Shown one piece after another: positions 45,790 to 55,843 of a stretch of 64,000 nt of DNA. A model generated the notes under the pieces. It was not told the origin of the DNA and searched no databases. It worked only from the letters and a program-made list of their open reading frames with translations. The number at the start of each line of letters is the position of its first letter. Within the stretch, counting starts at the first letter, position 1. Origin of the DNA: Hypomesus transpacificus. Lineage: Eukaryota; Chordata; Actinopteri; Osmeriformes; Osmeridae. The translations under genes were made by a program, and so were the position numbers. The stretch spans positions 9,349,102-9,413,101 of the forward strand of contig NC_061063.1 of assembly GCF_021917145.1 (NCBI RefSeq), in the 5' to 3' direction.

Positions 45790-46541
45790 CTATACGTCCA
45801 CTGCAAAGGACGTATAGCCCCTATACGTCCACTGTAGGTTAGTGCATGACATGTGCACCAGCAAATACTATTTCAAAATAAATTCCTGCATTAAAATAAT
45901 GTATCATGAGTTTGTATGATTTGGTCATGTATTATCACACTAGCATTTAATTATCACGTCAAACAATTACACTGCACTAAACTGTAAGTGTAAATGTAAA
46001 GTGAAAATAACAAAACCAGTCAGTATGATGACTTGAGCGAATATCATTCATTCACGTCTTACTAAAACAGCGGCCACGCGAAAGGGAATAAGGAAACTGT
46101 TTCCTCTACTAAAAAATACAATGCGGGTCACGTGAAAAAAGGATCCAAAGACTCGTAGAAAGACCGAGTCGGGGAAGGAACTAATCATTCGTTTCCTCTA
46201 GCTACAGAGCCTATGCAGGTCACGTGAAAAATGATCCAAAGACTCGTAGAAAGACCGAGTCGGGAAAGGAACGAATTGTTCGTTTCCTCTTGCTACAGCC
46301 TATACAGGTCACGTGAAAAATGATCCAAAGACTCGTAGAAATACCGAGTCGGGAAAGGAACGAATCGTTCGTTTCCTCTAGCTACAGAGCCTATGCAGGT
46401 CACGTGAAAAATGATCCAAAGACTCGTAGAAAGACCGAGTCGGGAAATGAACGAATCACTCGTTGAGAGGACTCGTTACTCCCGAGTCCTTATAAGGATT
46501 CGTTCAAAATGAACGAATCATTCACGAACGACACATCACTA
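45639..46541. mobile_element. hAT-like element with TAGTGATG ends and internal tandem array
   Basis: A 903-bp element flanked by TAACACAA on both sides (45631-45638 and 46542-46549), a perfect 8-bp target duplication. Ends are TAGTGATGGGAAGTTCGG on the left and, read in reverse, TAGTGATGTGTCGTTCGTGA on the right. Subterminal GAACGAATC/GATTCGTTC motifs repeat in both orientations. The inside holds a G-run of about 55 nt (45736-45789) and four copies, about 90 bp apart, of a unit with GGTCACGTGAAAAATGATCC and AAAGACTCGTAGAAAGACCG. No transposase. The superfamily is inferred from the 8-bp duplication. Confidence 0.85.
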
Positions 46542-46935
46542 TAACACAATCACATGAAAACTATGATAGACAGAATACATACGAAGCTATCATACAAATC
46601 CTTTATTTACAGAGGCTGCAAAATGATCAATTTAGCCTAATACATCTTGCTGATTCAACCAACTTCACAAACGACCCTTCCACCTTTCCTGCGCCAATTT
46701 TGTTTTTCAGAAACCCGAAAAAAATAGTACATTTTCATCATCTCCTTTCCAGACCAAAGCTGCCACAGCTCGTAAACAGGGGCGATGATCTGAGCGACCA
46801 AGTGGATTTGTCAAACACATTCTACAACAGTGGCAATTGAGAAGTTTAGTTATAGGTATATATAGCTCTATATATGATGCACTGAATGGATGGGTATGGG
46901 TCTCGGTGGTCAAGGAAACCGTTGTGCGCTCCAGC

Positions 46936-47109
46936 TCAGTTGGTGATCTGTTCCTCCTGGTATGTGGAAGTGGAGATGGCGCCGTAGGGGTCCATCACGG
47001 TCTGGGCGCAGCGCACCACCGTCACGAGGAGGAAGAAACACAGGACGAAGAGGAAGAAGAGGGCGAAGCCCAGGTCCACGTCCACCTCCAGCTTGCTAAC
47101 GGGGGGCAG
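46936..47109 (-). CDS. Cortexin-domain protein (CTXND-like), 5' end missing
   Basis: The open part encodes LPPVSKLEVDVDLGFALFFL, a hydrophobic helix (FLFVLCFFLLVTVV) and RCAQTVMDPYGAISTSTYQE, then a stop. This matches the cortexin-domain family: acidic VDVD before one membrane helix, then RCA, DPY.AI.TST. It resembles human CTXND1 and CTXND2; CTXND2 lies on 1q21.3 in human, which fits the neighbours. These are about 55-60 aa single-pass membrane proteins of unknown function. There is no in-frame ATG in this exon. A CAG acceptor precedes 47109, so the start is in an upstream exon. A candidate with a GTGAGT donor ends near 47535 and is open for about 50 codons, but it also has no ATG. Confidence 0.7.
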   Translation of the reverse strand: MPPVSKLEVDVDLGFALFFLFVLCFFLLVTVVRCAQTVMDPYGAISTSTYQEEQITN

Positions 47110-47119
47110 CTGGTGCACG

Positions 47120-50100
47120 TGGAGAGGGGTCAATAAATAAGTTCGATTATGATGATGAGTTAGGTGTATGACTACAGAACTCTACAGGTAGGTGGATATC
47201 ATCAATAGTGCAACTGAGTTTTTTTTCTTATACCCACTGAAGATAACTTCTGTCTGCATTTTTCTGTTGAGTCAGTCCAAATTAGTTTTCCACAGTACTG
47301 ACCCCACCTTTGGAAAGCCCAATCACAAAACCACTAAATGCACCACAGTGCAACACCCTAAAATGTGCTTGAAAACATCTTTGTTTTATCGTGTCTACAC
47401 ATTTTTGCTGTGTTTAAGTAATGCAAGGTGCTGAATAGTTACTATTTACCCCCAACATTTCTCTGATAAGAGATACGCCTACACTGTGGAGAAATTCATA
47501 AAACAATCGAGATCATGAATAATTTCAAACTCACATTTCGGTTATGATCGTCTTGGCTTTGTGTCGGTTGCTTGGCGGTTCTGTTCTCTCCTATCTGTGA
47601 CAGTCCTTGCGCCTGATACCCTGTCCAGTCTGGCTGGTCTCCCCTCAAAAGTTCATCATTACATTCTTTGACATAACCCAGCTATCTGCTAACCTAACCT
47701 CTTTCCCTCCTCCAACCATCAGAGGAAAAAGGAGCTGTCCACAAAATGCCTGCCTGACACGCATACATCACGGAGTACGGAGCTTCTGTATAGGCCTACA
47801 CAAACACACACACACACAAACCTTTGAACCGCATGCACACGCGACCTCCCCCTGGCGCTTAAACCCTTTATTAATAGTTAAGCAGGAATTGAATAACGGT
47901 CCCCACGGTTCACACGTGAATCAAACACCCGGAGCTTTTGTTCTCACATCAACAGGGCCTAAGCCTTTGTCACCTCCAGACGCCATAACTCACGCACGCC
48001 ATGGCGCTCGCTAGAATCTTCATCATGCGTAGACCGATGAGCCCTCTAATGAGGGAGGGAAAGCGAAGGAAAGGCTAGAGTAGGAAACCACAAAGAGGTG
48101 GGGGCGTGAAATGGAGAGTCCAACTCTAGGTAATACGATACATATTTGCAATTAGACTGGGGAGCCAGAGGAAGGACTAGCAGAAAACCGACCCCACCAA
48201 TTTCAAACGGAGATTGTTACAGTTGGGCTGCGAGCGGAGGCCGAGGGTGCCGGGGTAAAGTGATCCTCATTCCTCTGCAATTAGGTGAGGAGGACTTAGA
48301 GGCCTTGGCCAAAACGAGTTGACGGGGAAGTATTTGGACCTGCTGTGTAACAGCGATAACTCTGGATCTGGTTTCATTGAAGTATGGACATGAAAGAACC
48401 GTAGCCTACAATAACTTATCTCTTCACCTGAGTGGCCTCGAGCAGTCGTCCCTTTGTCAATCAATTGGCGTCTAGACTACCCCACACACACACACACTTT
48501 GTTACCCCTTGAGAAGCCCTTGATGTTAATGTTATGGGCTTGCCTGTCCCAGCGTGATAGATCCCACTCATGTGTAGGAGCCAATTGGCCCAACGCTATT
48601 CTCATTGACAACCGTCACGCTGCATGGAAAACGCACATCACCTACGTTCATCTTTCAGAAATACTACAGAGGAAAGCAAAAACGCCCTTCTACAGTAACT
48701 GGGCTTTCTTGTTGTGAATGACAATCGGATCTTACACTTATCAGTAGGGTCAGATAGGTGTTGACCCCTGCAGTAACGGCAGGATCACTGGCGGCGTGTC
48801 CTGCTCCACAGAGACGGGAGAAGGCAGCTTAAGTTGATTAGTTTGAACTGTACTGGCCGGACACCGTCGAATTAGCATGAGGAAACCAAACACAGGATTC
48901 TATCGGTTGACTTATCACGATAAACACCACTCATTACTTATCCTACACTTTGTTTGGTTGTGAGCTTCGTTCACAGTTTAGATCATGTTCCCTTCGAAGA
49001 TCCTGTTTCCATTGAATAGATATTTTTTATCCAATGACGTTAAGATTACATTTTCACGAAGGGTGGTGAATTCCATGTTGCGCTATTTAGATGTTAACGA
49101 AATCAAAAAGACAAGTTGTTTCATCCACAAATCATCTTTATCTTATATCTCGACAAGCGACGAGGCAAAATACAAAATAAAAACATTTGTAGCAGCAAAG
49201 CTGTATTGGGGGTGGGGGGGGGCAGCAAATTGGTACAGGGGCTTGGTTGTTGAGTTGACACAGACTAGAAGACAGAGAAAAGAGACAGGGTAAGGCACTG
49301 CAGGGAAATAAAGTACCAAAACAACAAAAAGCAAGTAACAAAAAGCAAGGATTACAGTACAGGGAAGGGGAAAAGACTTGAGGCAAGAAACAGACAGAAA
49401 TTAAGTATAGGGTGTAGTTGTAGAGAGTTTAGGCACTTGCACACAGAGGCAACCTTAACCAACATGGCAAACGTATACTTTGGGGCTTCCATTCTACTCT
49501 GACATAGCAGAGTCACAATCTCAATGCTTTTTTTGTTAACATTTTTTCTCTCAAAAATAAATGGACATGGACTAAACTCCGATTACGCTTACTGCCGCTC
49601 AAAGCAATGCGGTTGACACTATGATTAGGGCTATGTTCAGCCAATTCTGAGCCATATTTGAAACCCATAAAGTGCATTTTAAATAAAAGGGCAGATGAAT
49701 ACTGATTTGAATGGATGAATGTCTGAAGGGAGGAACCGACGACTCCACTCAGTCAAGTTGAATTTAAGATGAAGACTGAACAGGAAGAACCGTGTTCCTT
49801 GTGAATGCAGACTGGTGAAAAAGATTGACACATTCATAAGTAAAACATAAAAACTAAAACAACTGATAAACTAAAGCATAATAAGAAGAACACAAGTAAG
49901 ATAAAGTCAAGCTGGATTCACTGCATTACTCAGAGATGACTGAAGCTAAACGTTTCATATCAAACTTTCTTCCTTTTCTAAAAAAGTAAAAAGTGTAATT
50001 GTTTATTGCCAAATAGAACAAGCGTAATTGAACTCAACACTGGCACAGTTCGGGTCTGATCATCAATGGCAACTAAAGATCTACAATTAAATAAGTTGTC

Positions 50101-50803
50101 ATTACACCAGTTCCATCTTTCTCTCAAGCTAATTTGTGTTTCAGTGATTCTAACACTGACCTGTACTGAGCCCTGTTCCTCCCAACAGCACCTGCTCGCT
50201 CTCTCTTGGCAGTGGAGGTGTTGGCACAGCCAGTGACATCAGTGTGTGGATCAGTTGAAATGAAAAGTATTGGCCTTTTGCGTTTTCGGCGTAGCAACAT
50301 ACCATCAAGTGTTAACCAGAGACACAAGATTAGCCTGCCTGTGCTAAACAATAACGCAAAAATCCCTATATTTCATTTTCAGTTATGAACAACAACAACG
50401 CTTTGAGGCAGGCACGCTAGCGACTGGTGAGCGACATCGTAACCGAGACAACGGAAGAGGAGAAGGGACAAAAGAGAAGAGTTTGCCACAAAACTCGCAG
50501 GACAGTCCGTCCCACCCTGCCTGTTCTCTTATTACATGTAGTGTGATTTACAGAGCGGTGAAACATGCCAGCAAACTAGGTGGCGTACAAGGAGGGTTTA
50601 GGTTCATGTGCGAGACTAATTAGTCTAAATGCATATTTCTTTTTTTTCTTACTATTAAGCTTTGTGTGTGTGTGTGTGTGTGTGTGTGGTGCCTCCCATT
50701 TGCACTAGACATGCTTTCCAAGTGAGTCCTCCTGGATCAGAAACACAGGTAGAACAGAATCTGCGTCCCGCCGTGCCAGCGTGCGTGCTCCGCCCGCCCG
50801 GCG
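47120..50803 (-). other. Cortexin upstream region and long cers2 3' UTR
   Basis: No coding sequence is supported beyond the possible cortexin upstream exon near 47535-47680. The part 49170-50803 is probably the cers2 3' UTR. A reverse AATAAA lies near 50001-50008, and a (GT)n run at 50665-50688. Confidence 0.45.
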
Positions 50804-51020
50804 TCACTCCGCCTTGCTGTGGTAGTGGTGGTTGTTGTTGAGGACGGCAGCATGGCCGTTTTGCACCTGCCCGTTTTTGGACTTCTCCCTCCTCTCGTGA
50901 ACCTCGTCCTCCTCCTCGGATTCGGCCTCCTCCCTGTCACTCCGCTCGTCCTCGACGATCTCCTGAGGGGGGAGAGAGAGAAAAGGCGTCAGCATTAGAG
51001 AGAGAGAGACAGAGAGAGAC

Positions 51021-51075
<55 letters not shown>

Positions 51076-51131
51076 CGGGGGGGGGGGGGGGAGGAGGAGA
51101 GAGAGAGAGAGAAAAGCGGGGGGGGGGGGAG

Positions 51132-51197
<66 letters not shown>

Positions 51198-51204
51198 TCA
51201 GCAT

Positions 51205-51237
<33 letters not shown>

Positions 51238-52048
51238 GTCAGTATTAGAGTTTAAGAGCTGATCCTGAACATCAGGCTCTCTAAGATTGTATGGTGGCTC
51301 TGCAGAATTGTGCCTACGTTGTTCGGCAGGAACTTGACAACCATGCGCAGTATGAGGGCCGCCCAAAAGACATGCAGGCACTGGAGCACGAACATCAGGC
51401 CATTGAAGAAGTAGTATCCAAAGAAGGGGGGGTAGAGGGTGGCTGGATAAACCCACGTAGTGTGTATGATCCTGCAAGGGACCAGCGCAGAACAGAGGCT
51501 TCAGTCACAGGCCTTCACACAAAAGACGTTTACAAAAAAAACAAACAAAGGATTCGTATTGTCTCTTGTGCAATGTCAACCACCAGGAAGTGGTGTGTTC
51601 CTGTGCGAGACGGAAGAGAATCAGTGTCCCGTGTGACAGGACCTTCTCACCAGAAGGGGAGGATGATGAGGCGTGTCACGATGAAGACGCCAGCGAACAG
51701 GGTGAAGATGTAGTTGCAGGTTTTCCTCCAGCCCGCATAGTTGAACATCTTGGCCGACTTTTTAAAAAAAAACACAAAGAAAACTAATTAATTTTCATAT
51801 ATTCTCCTCTAGAGGGCAGTCTCAGGTTCGAACGATGACCAGAATCAACAGCTGCTGAGTGAGTGAGTTTGCCTGGGTGTTCCAGTGTGTGCGTGTGTGT
51901 GTGTGTGCACGCCGATGTGTGTGAGTGTGTTGTACCTCCAACAGCCAGTCTGATGAATCGTGCACAAGCATTATCAGAGTACCAGCCCGAATGTAGTGGA
52001 CCAGCCAGGAGAAGCCAATCAGAATGATGGTAGCAATATGGTGAATTA
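50804..52048 (-). CDS. cers2: Ceramide synthase 2, 3' half (5' part lost in the gap)
   Basis: Four exons in transcript order: 52048-51936 (cut by the gap), 51757-51651, 51471-51318, 50962-50804. CerS2 is an ER multi-pass enzyme that N-acylates sphingoid bases, preferring very-long-chain acyl-CoA. Visible are the end of the TLC domain (IHHIATIILIGFSWLVHYIR, then GTLIMLVHDSSDWLLE), the next helix (SAKMFNYAGWRKTC), YPPFFGYYFFNGLMFVLQCL, and an acidic cytoplasmic tail (EIVEDERSDREEAESEEEDE) ending with NGHAAVLNNNH. The tail is characteristic of CERS2. The first half (homeobox-like region, Lag1 catalytic histidines) would have to lie beyond 52048 and is absent. Confidence 0.93.
50967..51240 (+). 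repeat. GA microsatellite with G-runs at a cers2 acceptor
   Basis: About 270 bp of (GA)n broken by two G-runs (about 51077-51092 and 51118-51129) and two copies of AAAGCGTCAGCATTAGAGAG. On the cers2 strand it is the pyrimidine tract before the last exon and fills nearly the whole intron. Confidence 0.95.
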
Positions 52049-52548
52049 NNNNNNNNNNNNNNNNNNNNNNNNNNNNNNNNNNNNNNNNNNNNNNNNNNNN
52101 NNNNNNNNNNNNNNNNNNNNNNNNNNNNNNNNNNNNNNNNNNNNNNNNNNNNNNNNNNNNNNNNNNNNNNNNNNNNNNNNNNNNNNNNNNNNNNNNNNNN
52201 NNNNNNNNNNNNNNNNNNNNNNNNNNNNNNNNNNNNNNNNNNNNNNNNNNNNNNNNNNNNNNNNNNNNNNNNNNNNNNNNNNNNNNNNNNNNNNNNNNNN
52301 NNNNNNNNNNNNNNNNNNNNNNNNNNNNNNNNNNNNNNNNNNNNNNNNNNNNNNNNNNNNNNNNNNNNNNNNNNNNNNNNNNNNNNNNNNNNNNNNNNNN
52401 NNNNNNNNNNNNNNNNNNNNNNNNNNNNNNNNNNNNNNNNNNNNNNNNNNNNNNNNNNNNNNNNNNNNNNNNNNNNNNNNNNNNNNNNNNNNNNNNNNNN
52501 NNNNNNNNNNNNNNNNNNNNNNNNNNNNNNNNNNNNNNNNNNNNNNNN
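52049..52548. other. Assembly gap of exactly 500 N
   Basis: A run of 500 N, a round number normally used for a gap of unknown size. cers2 (left) and celf3 (right), both on the - strand, are each incomplete at this gap, so the true missing sequence should be at least several kb. Confidence 0.98.
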
Positions 52549-53679
52549 TCTCAGTGGTGTCGCAGACGAGAGCAGGAGATGATGTTGAATTTGTAACAGC
52601 AGAGTTGAAAGTTAATGGCACCCTTCAGCCTCAGTGCTGCAGTCTGTGTTCCTCCCTGCCTTAGAATTGGTTCTATGTTATTTCTTTGTGGCGTTCCTGA
52701 CAAAGATGGGGAAGTTAATTATTCCTTGGCAGTGCAGGTGCTATTAGATGACAATTACACCACAGCTGGTAGGGGGGGGTGGGGGTTGGGGTCTTGTGGA
52801 GGGCGGAAGGGGGGTGGAGCCAATAAGATGGTTTTCATCATTTCGGGGGAAGGGGTTATGGTACATAAGGCGGACGGGGGGAGAAGGTTGTTCCTCGATG
52901 CTTATACAAGGCTTAAGGTAAGATTGTCTGTGGCAACTAAACCCAGAGTGAGAGGGTGAAGAGTGGAGAGAGAGAGAAAGAGAGAAAGAGAGAGAGAGAG
53001 GGGGGGGGAGAGAGATGGGGGGCAGGAGACAAGAGAGGGGGGATAGGGGCTGAGAGGTTTGGGGGGGGGGGTAACTACGGGGAACCTGCATGCTGATCTC
53101 CTCAGAGAGGTCAGAAAGGTCAGACTACTGTCATGCTAATAATGGGATTTATAGTACTGCTACCCTCCCGCGCGCTCTCTCTCCCCCCTCTCTCCCCTTT
53201 TCCCCCTCTCTCTCCCCTTCTCTCCCCTTCTTCCCCTTTCCCCCTTTCTCTCACTCTCTCTCCCCCTTTCCTTCTCTACCTCTCTTTGTCTGCCCTTCCC
53301 CTATTTCTCCTTCTCTCTGTATCTCTCTCTCCCTCTCTTTCCTCCACACACCCTCCCACCTCAGTCCTGTAATGTCTCCGTCGGAGTAGAGATGATGAGA
53401 ATCCCGACGACAAAATGAAAAGCAGGAGACCGTGAGGGAACAGAAAAGCACAACAGGAAGACAGGGAGAAAATGAGTTTGAGGAGAGGAGTCAGGAAGTC
53501 GGGTTCACGTCCTCCCCGCCGTGCCCGTGTACTCCGTCACCATGGCGACGGCGCAGAGAACGCCTCGTTGCGTCACATTCTGATCCGCAAATGTCACATG
53601 ATCGCACACCTGCTGCCTGGTTCTGCTAATAACGCTGCCTTAACTTTGATTGGAAACACAGTGGAGAGGCGGGGAGGGG

Positions 53680-54015
53680 AGGAGGGGCAAAGAGGTGGAG
53701 AGGGAAGATAGAGAGGAGGGAGCAGAGAGAGAGAGTGGGGAGGGAAGAGAGAGAGTGGAGAGGGAGGGAGGGAGGGAGGGAGGGGAGGGAGGGAGGGAGG
53801 GAGGGAGGGAGGGAGGGAGGGAGGGAGGGAGGGAGGGAGGGAGGGGAGGGAGGGAGGGAGGGAGGGAGGGAGGAGAGAGAGAGAGAGAGTGGGGAGGGAA
53901 GAGAGAGAGTGGAGAGGGAGGGAGGGAGGGGGAAGAGAGAAAGGAGGAAGGAGAGAGAGAAAGAGTGGGGAGGGAGGGAAGGAGGGGGAAGAGAGAGAGA
54001 GAAGAGAGAGAAAGA
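53680..54015 (+). repeat. (GGGA)n/GAGA minisatellite
   Basis: Long tetranucleotide GGGA arrays with embedded GAGAGAGAGTGGGGAGGGAA units that repeat about three times. They give the Gly/Arg/Glu frames on + and Ser/Pro/Leu frames on -, which are not genes. Confidence 0.95.
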
Positions 54016-54317
54016 TGGAACTGAAGATAAAGAGAAGCGAGGGAGGAAAGCTCCGCAGTACGGTCCTAATCTGTCACCTCTCGACCCGAGGAAGAGAGCA
54101 GCCAGACAGGCAGCAGAGTGGAGGGAGACGCGGCCCAGACGGAGGGCAGAAAGAACGCCTGTCCTGACCTTTCTAAGGGCCACGTTGGCTGCAGGGGGAA
54201 GTCAGCCTCACATGTCAGACTCTGTTAATATTTCCGTGTTACAGTGTTGTCTACACTGTGCATCGGACTGGAATGCCACTTTTTTTTTTTTTTTTCGCTC
54301 GGTGCTTCTGAGCGTTA

Positions 54318-54470
54318 GCTGTGTGTGTGGTGTGTGAGTGTTTTTACATGTGTGTGTGCGTGTATTTACGTGTGTGTATTTGTGTGTGTGTATGAGCGTG
54401 TGTATGTGTATGAGCGTGTGTGTGTGAGCGTGTGTGTGTGAGTGTGCGTGCATGTGTGCATGTGCGCTCT
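54318..54470 (+). repeat. GT-rich microsatellite
   Basis: (GT)n with GA and GC interruptions in celf3 intron 2, about 30 bp from the donor of exon 54585-54503. Confidence 0.9.
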
Positions 54471-54502
54471 GCTTCTGTTGAGCGTCAGGAGGAGTGACTC
54501 AC

Positions 54503-55843
54503 CCCTGGTAGCGTCTTCTGTTCATGCAGTGCATTCTGGGCCTTCAGGGCAGACTCGCGGGCACAGTATGTCAGGAAAGCACATCCTGGAAACAGAGAGG
54601 TTGGAGAGTTCAGCCCGCCGAACAGGGCTCATGCAGCGATGCGAGGGGACACGAGTGCACAGGAGAGACTGTGATTTCACGTTAAATTAACGGTTATTTT
54701 TCCGTGACCTTCCCAACAGCCTGTCAGCGGTAAGGCCAGATATTAGTGCCAGTGTGAGAACAGAGAGTTGATAGTATTATCGTTTCACTGTGAAGTTATT
54801 TTTGTGTTTTGTTTACTGGTGGCTGAGATGCGGTTACTTTACGATGCCAGGCCCAGCGGACTCCTGGTCAGATCATTAACCCTAGAAGGACCGGCTATTT
54901 CGAGGCCTTTTAAAAAGCGTTATGGTCAGAGGTGGATGTGGCGAAGGAAACACAGAACGTTCCTTGACTCCGAAATACTCTCAGAACGAGTCACTTCTGA
55001 TCTCTAATCTTATGCTCTATTTACCATATGAACTACTTGCATGTCGCTTGTAAACACTGTGAGTGACAGACCATCCCTGACTATGAATAACACATCTGTG
55101 ATGCCGAGGCCTCAACATTCACATTACCAGGAGACACCAGAGACTTGAACCTTGCCTCTTCCACACTGCCCAGCTCCCCGCAGGGACTGTTTCAGACAGG
55201 GCTAAATATGACACACATACGGTGTTGTGTACAAGGGGGTTGGTTTGCTCCACTAATGACAAACCTTCATAAAGGCTTCACTAGGCGACATGATAAGCCT
55301 TGGACGTCTTTCATATGCAAATGTCATGCAACATTAAAGGTGGTGAAATGGCACTGCCACATTTGACTGAAAGAAAAGAAGAAAAAAACGGTTGTATTGA
55401 CCTCCTGGAAAAAGGTTTCCATGGGAATATATTTGCTTGTAATTTATAATAGATTTCTCTAAGGCTTTCGACGACCAGGTGTGGTGGTCAAACATGGGGC
55501 GCAGACTGTTTTTATTTTCAATATTATGTATTATATCATTTATCTATTTGCCATGGCACATCTGCAGACAATATCACATTAAAGCGTTTTTTTGTGATAG
55601 AACTTGTTCACAACTCATCAAGTCAAGTAATCGGAAGACTGTGCTCGCCCTAGTTCTGAAGACACACGCAGCCGTCTTTAGCCGCGCGCTGGGCTCACCT
55701 TTATGCATCCCCGTGTATTTATCTTTTATCACCGTCAGCTCATAGATCTTTCCAAACTGTTCAAAGATGGGCTTCAGATCCTTCTCTTCCAGGTTCCGGG
55801 GAATCTGCCCGATAAAGAGCTTGATCGCGTCGGCCTCCTTCAT
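54503..55843 (-). CDS. celf3: CUGBP Elav-like family member 3, first two coding exons
   Basis: Exons 55843-55699 and 54585-54503 (145 and 83 nt), the second ending in phase 0. They encode 76 residues that form most of RRM1: [40 protein letters not shown], then [17 protein letters not shown] and the exon-end motif [12 protein letters not shown] proteins are nuclear/cytoplasmic RNA-binding regulators of alternative splicing, mainly neuronal for CELF3-6. The MKE start, [13 protein letters not shown] and VIKDKYTG favour CELF3 over CELF4-6, and human CELF3 lies on 1q21.3 like the neighbouring genes. RRM2, RRM3 and the rest should lie at lower coordinates but are not present before the gap. The start ATG is at 55843. 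Confidence 0.9.

Larger units (their letters stand above)
52549..54502 (-). other. Part of celf3 intron 2, repeat-rich
   Basis: No coding exon found. I looked for the next CELF exon (NRPIQVKPADSE) and it is not here. The interval holds GA and CT tracts (52963-53010, 53160-53350), a (GGGA)n block (about 53680-54015) and a GT/GTGA block (about 54318-54470). Confidence 0.6.

Noticed and set aside
51960-52664. Open frames across the N run
   Set aside because: Artefacts of reading N as open sequence.
53735-54337. A 200-aa Gly/Arg/Glu frame
   Set aside because: Produced by the (GGGA)n repeat.
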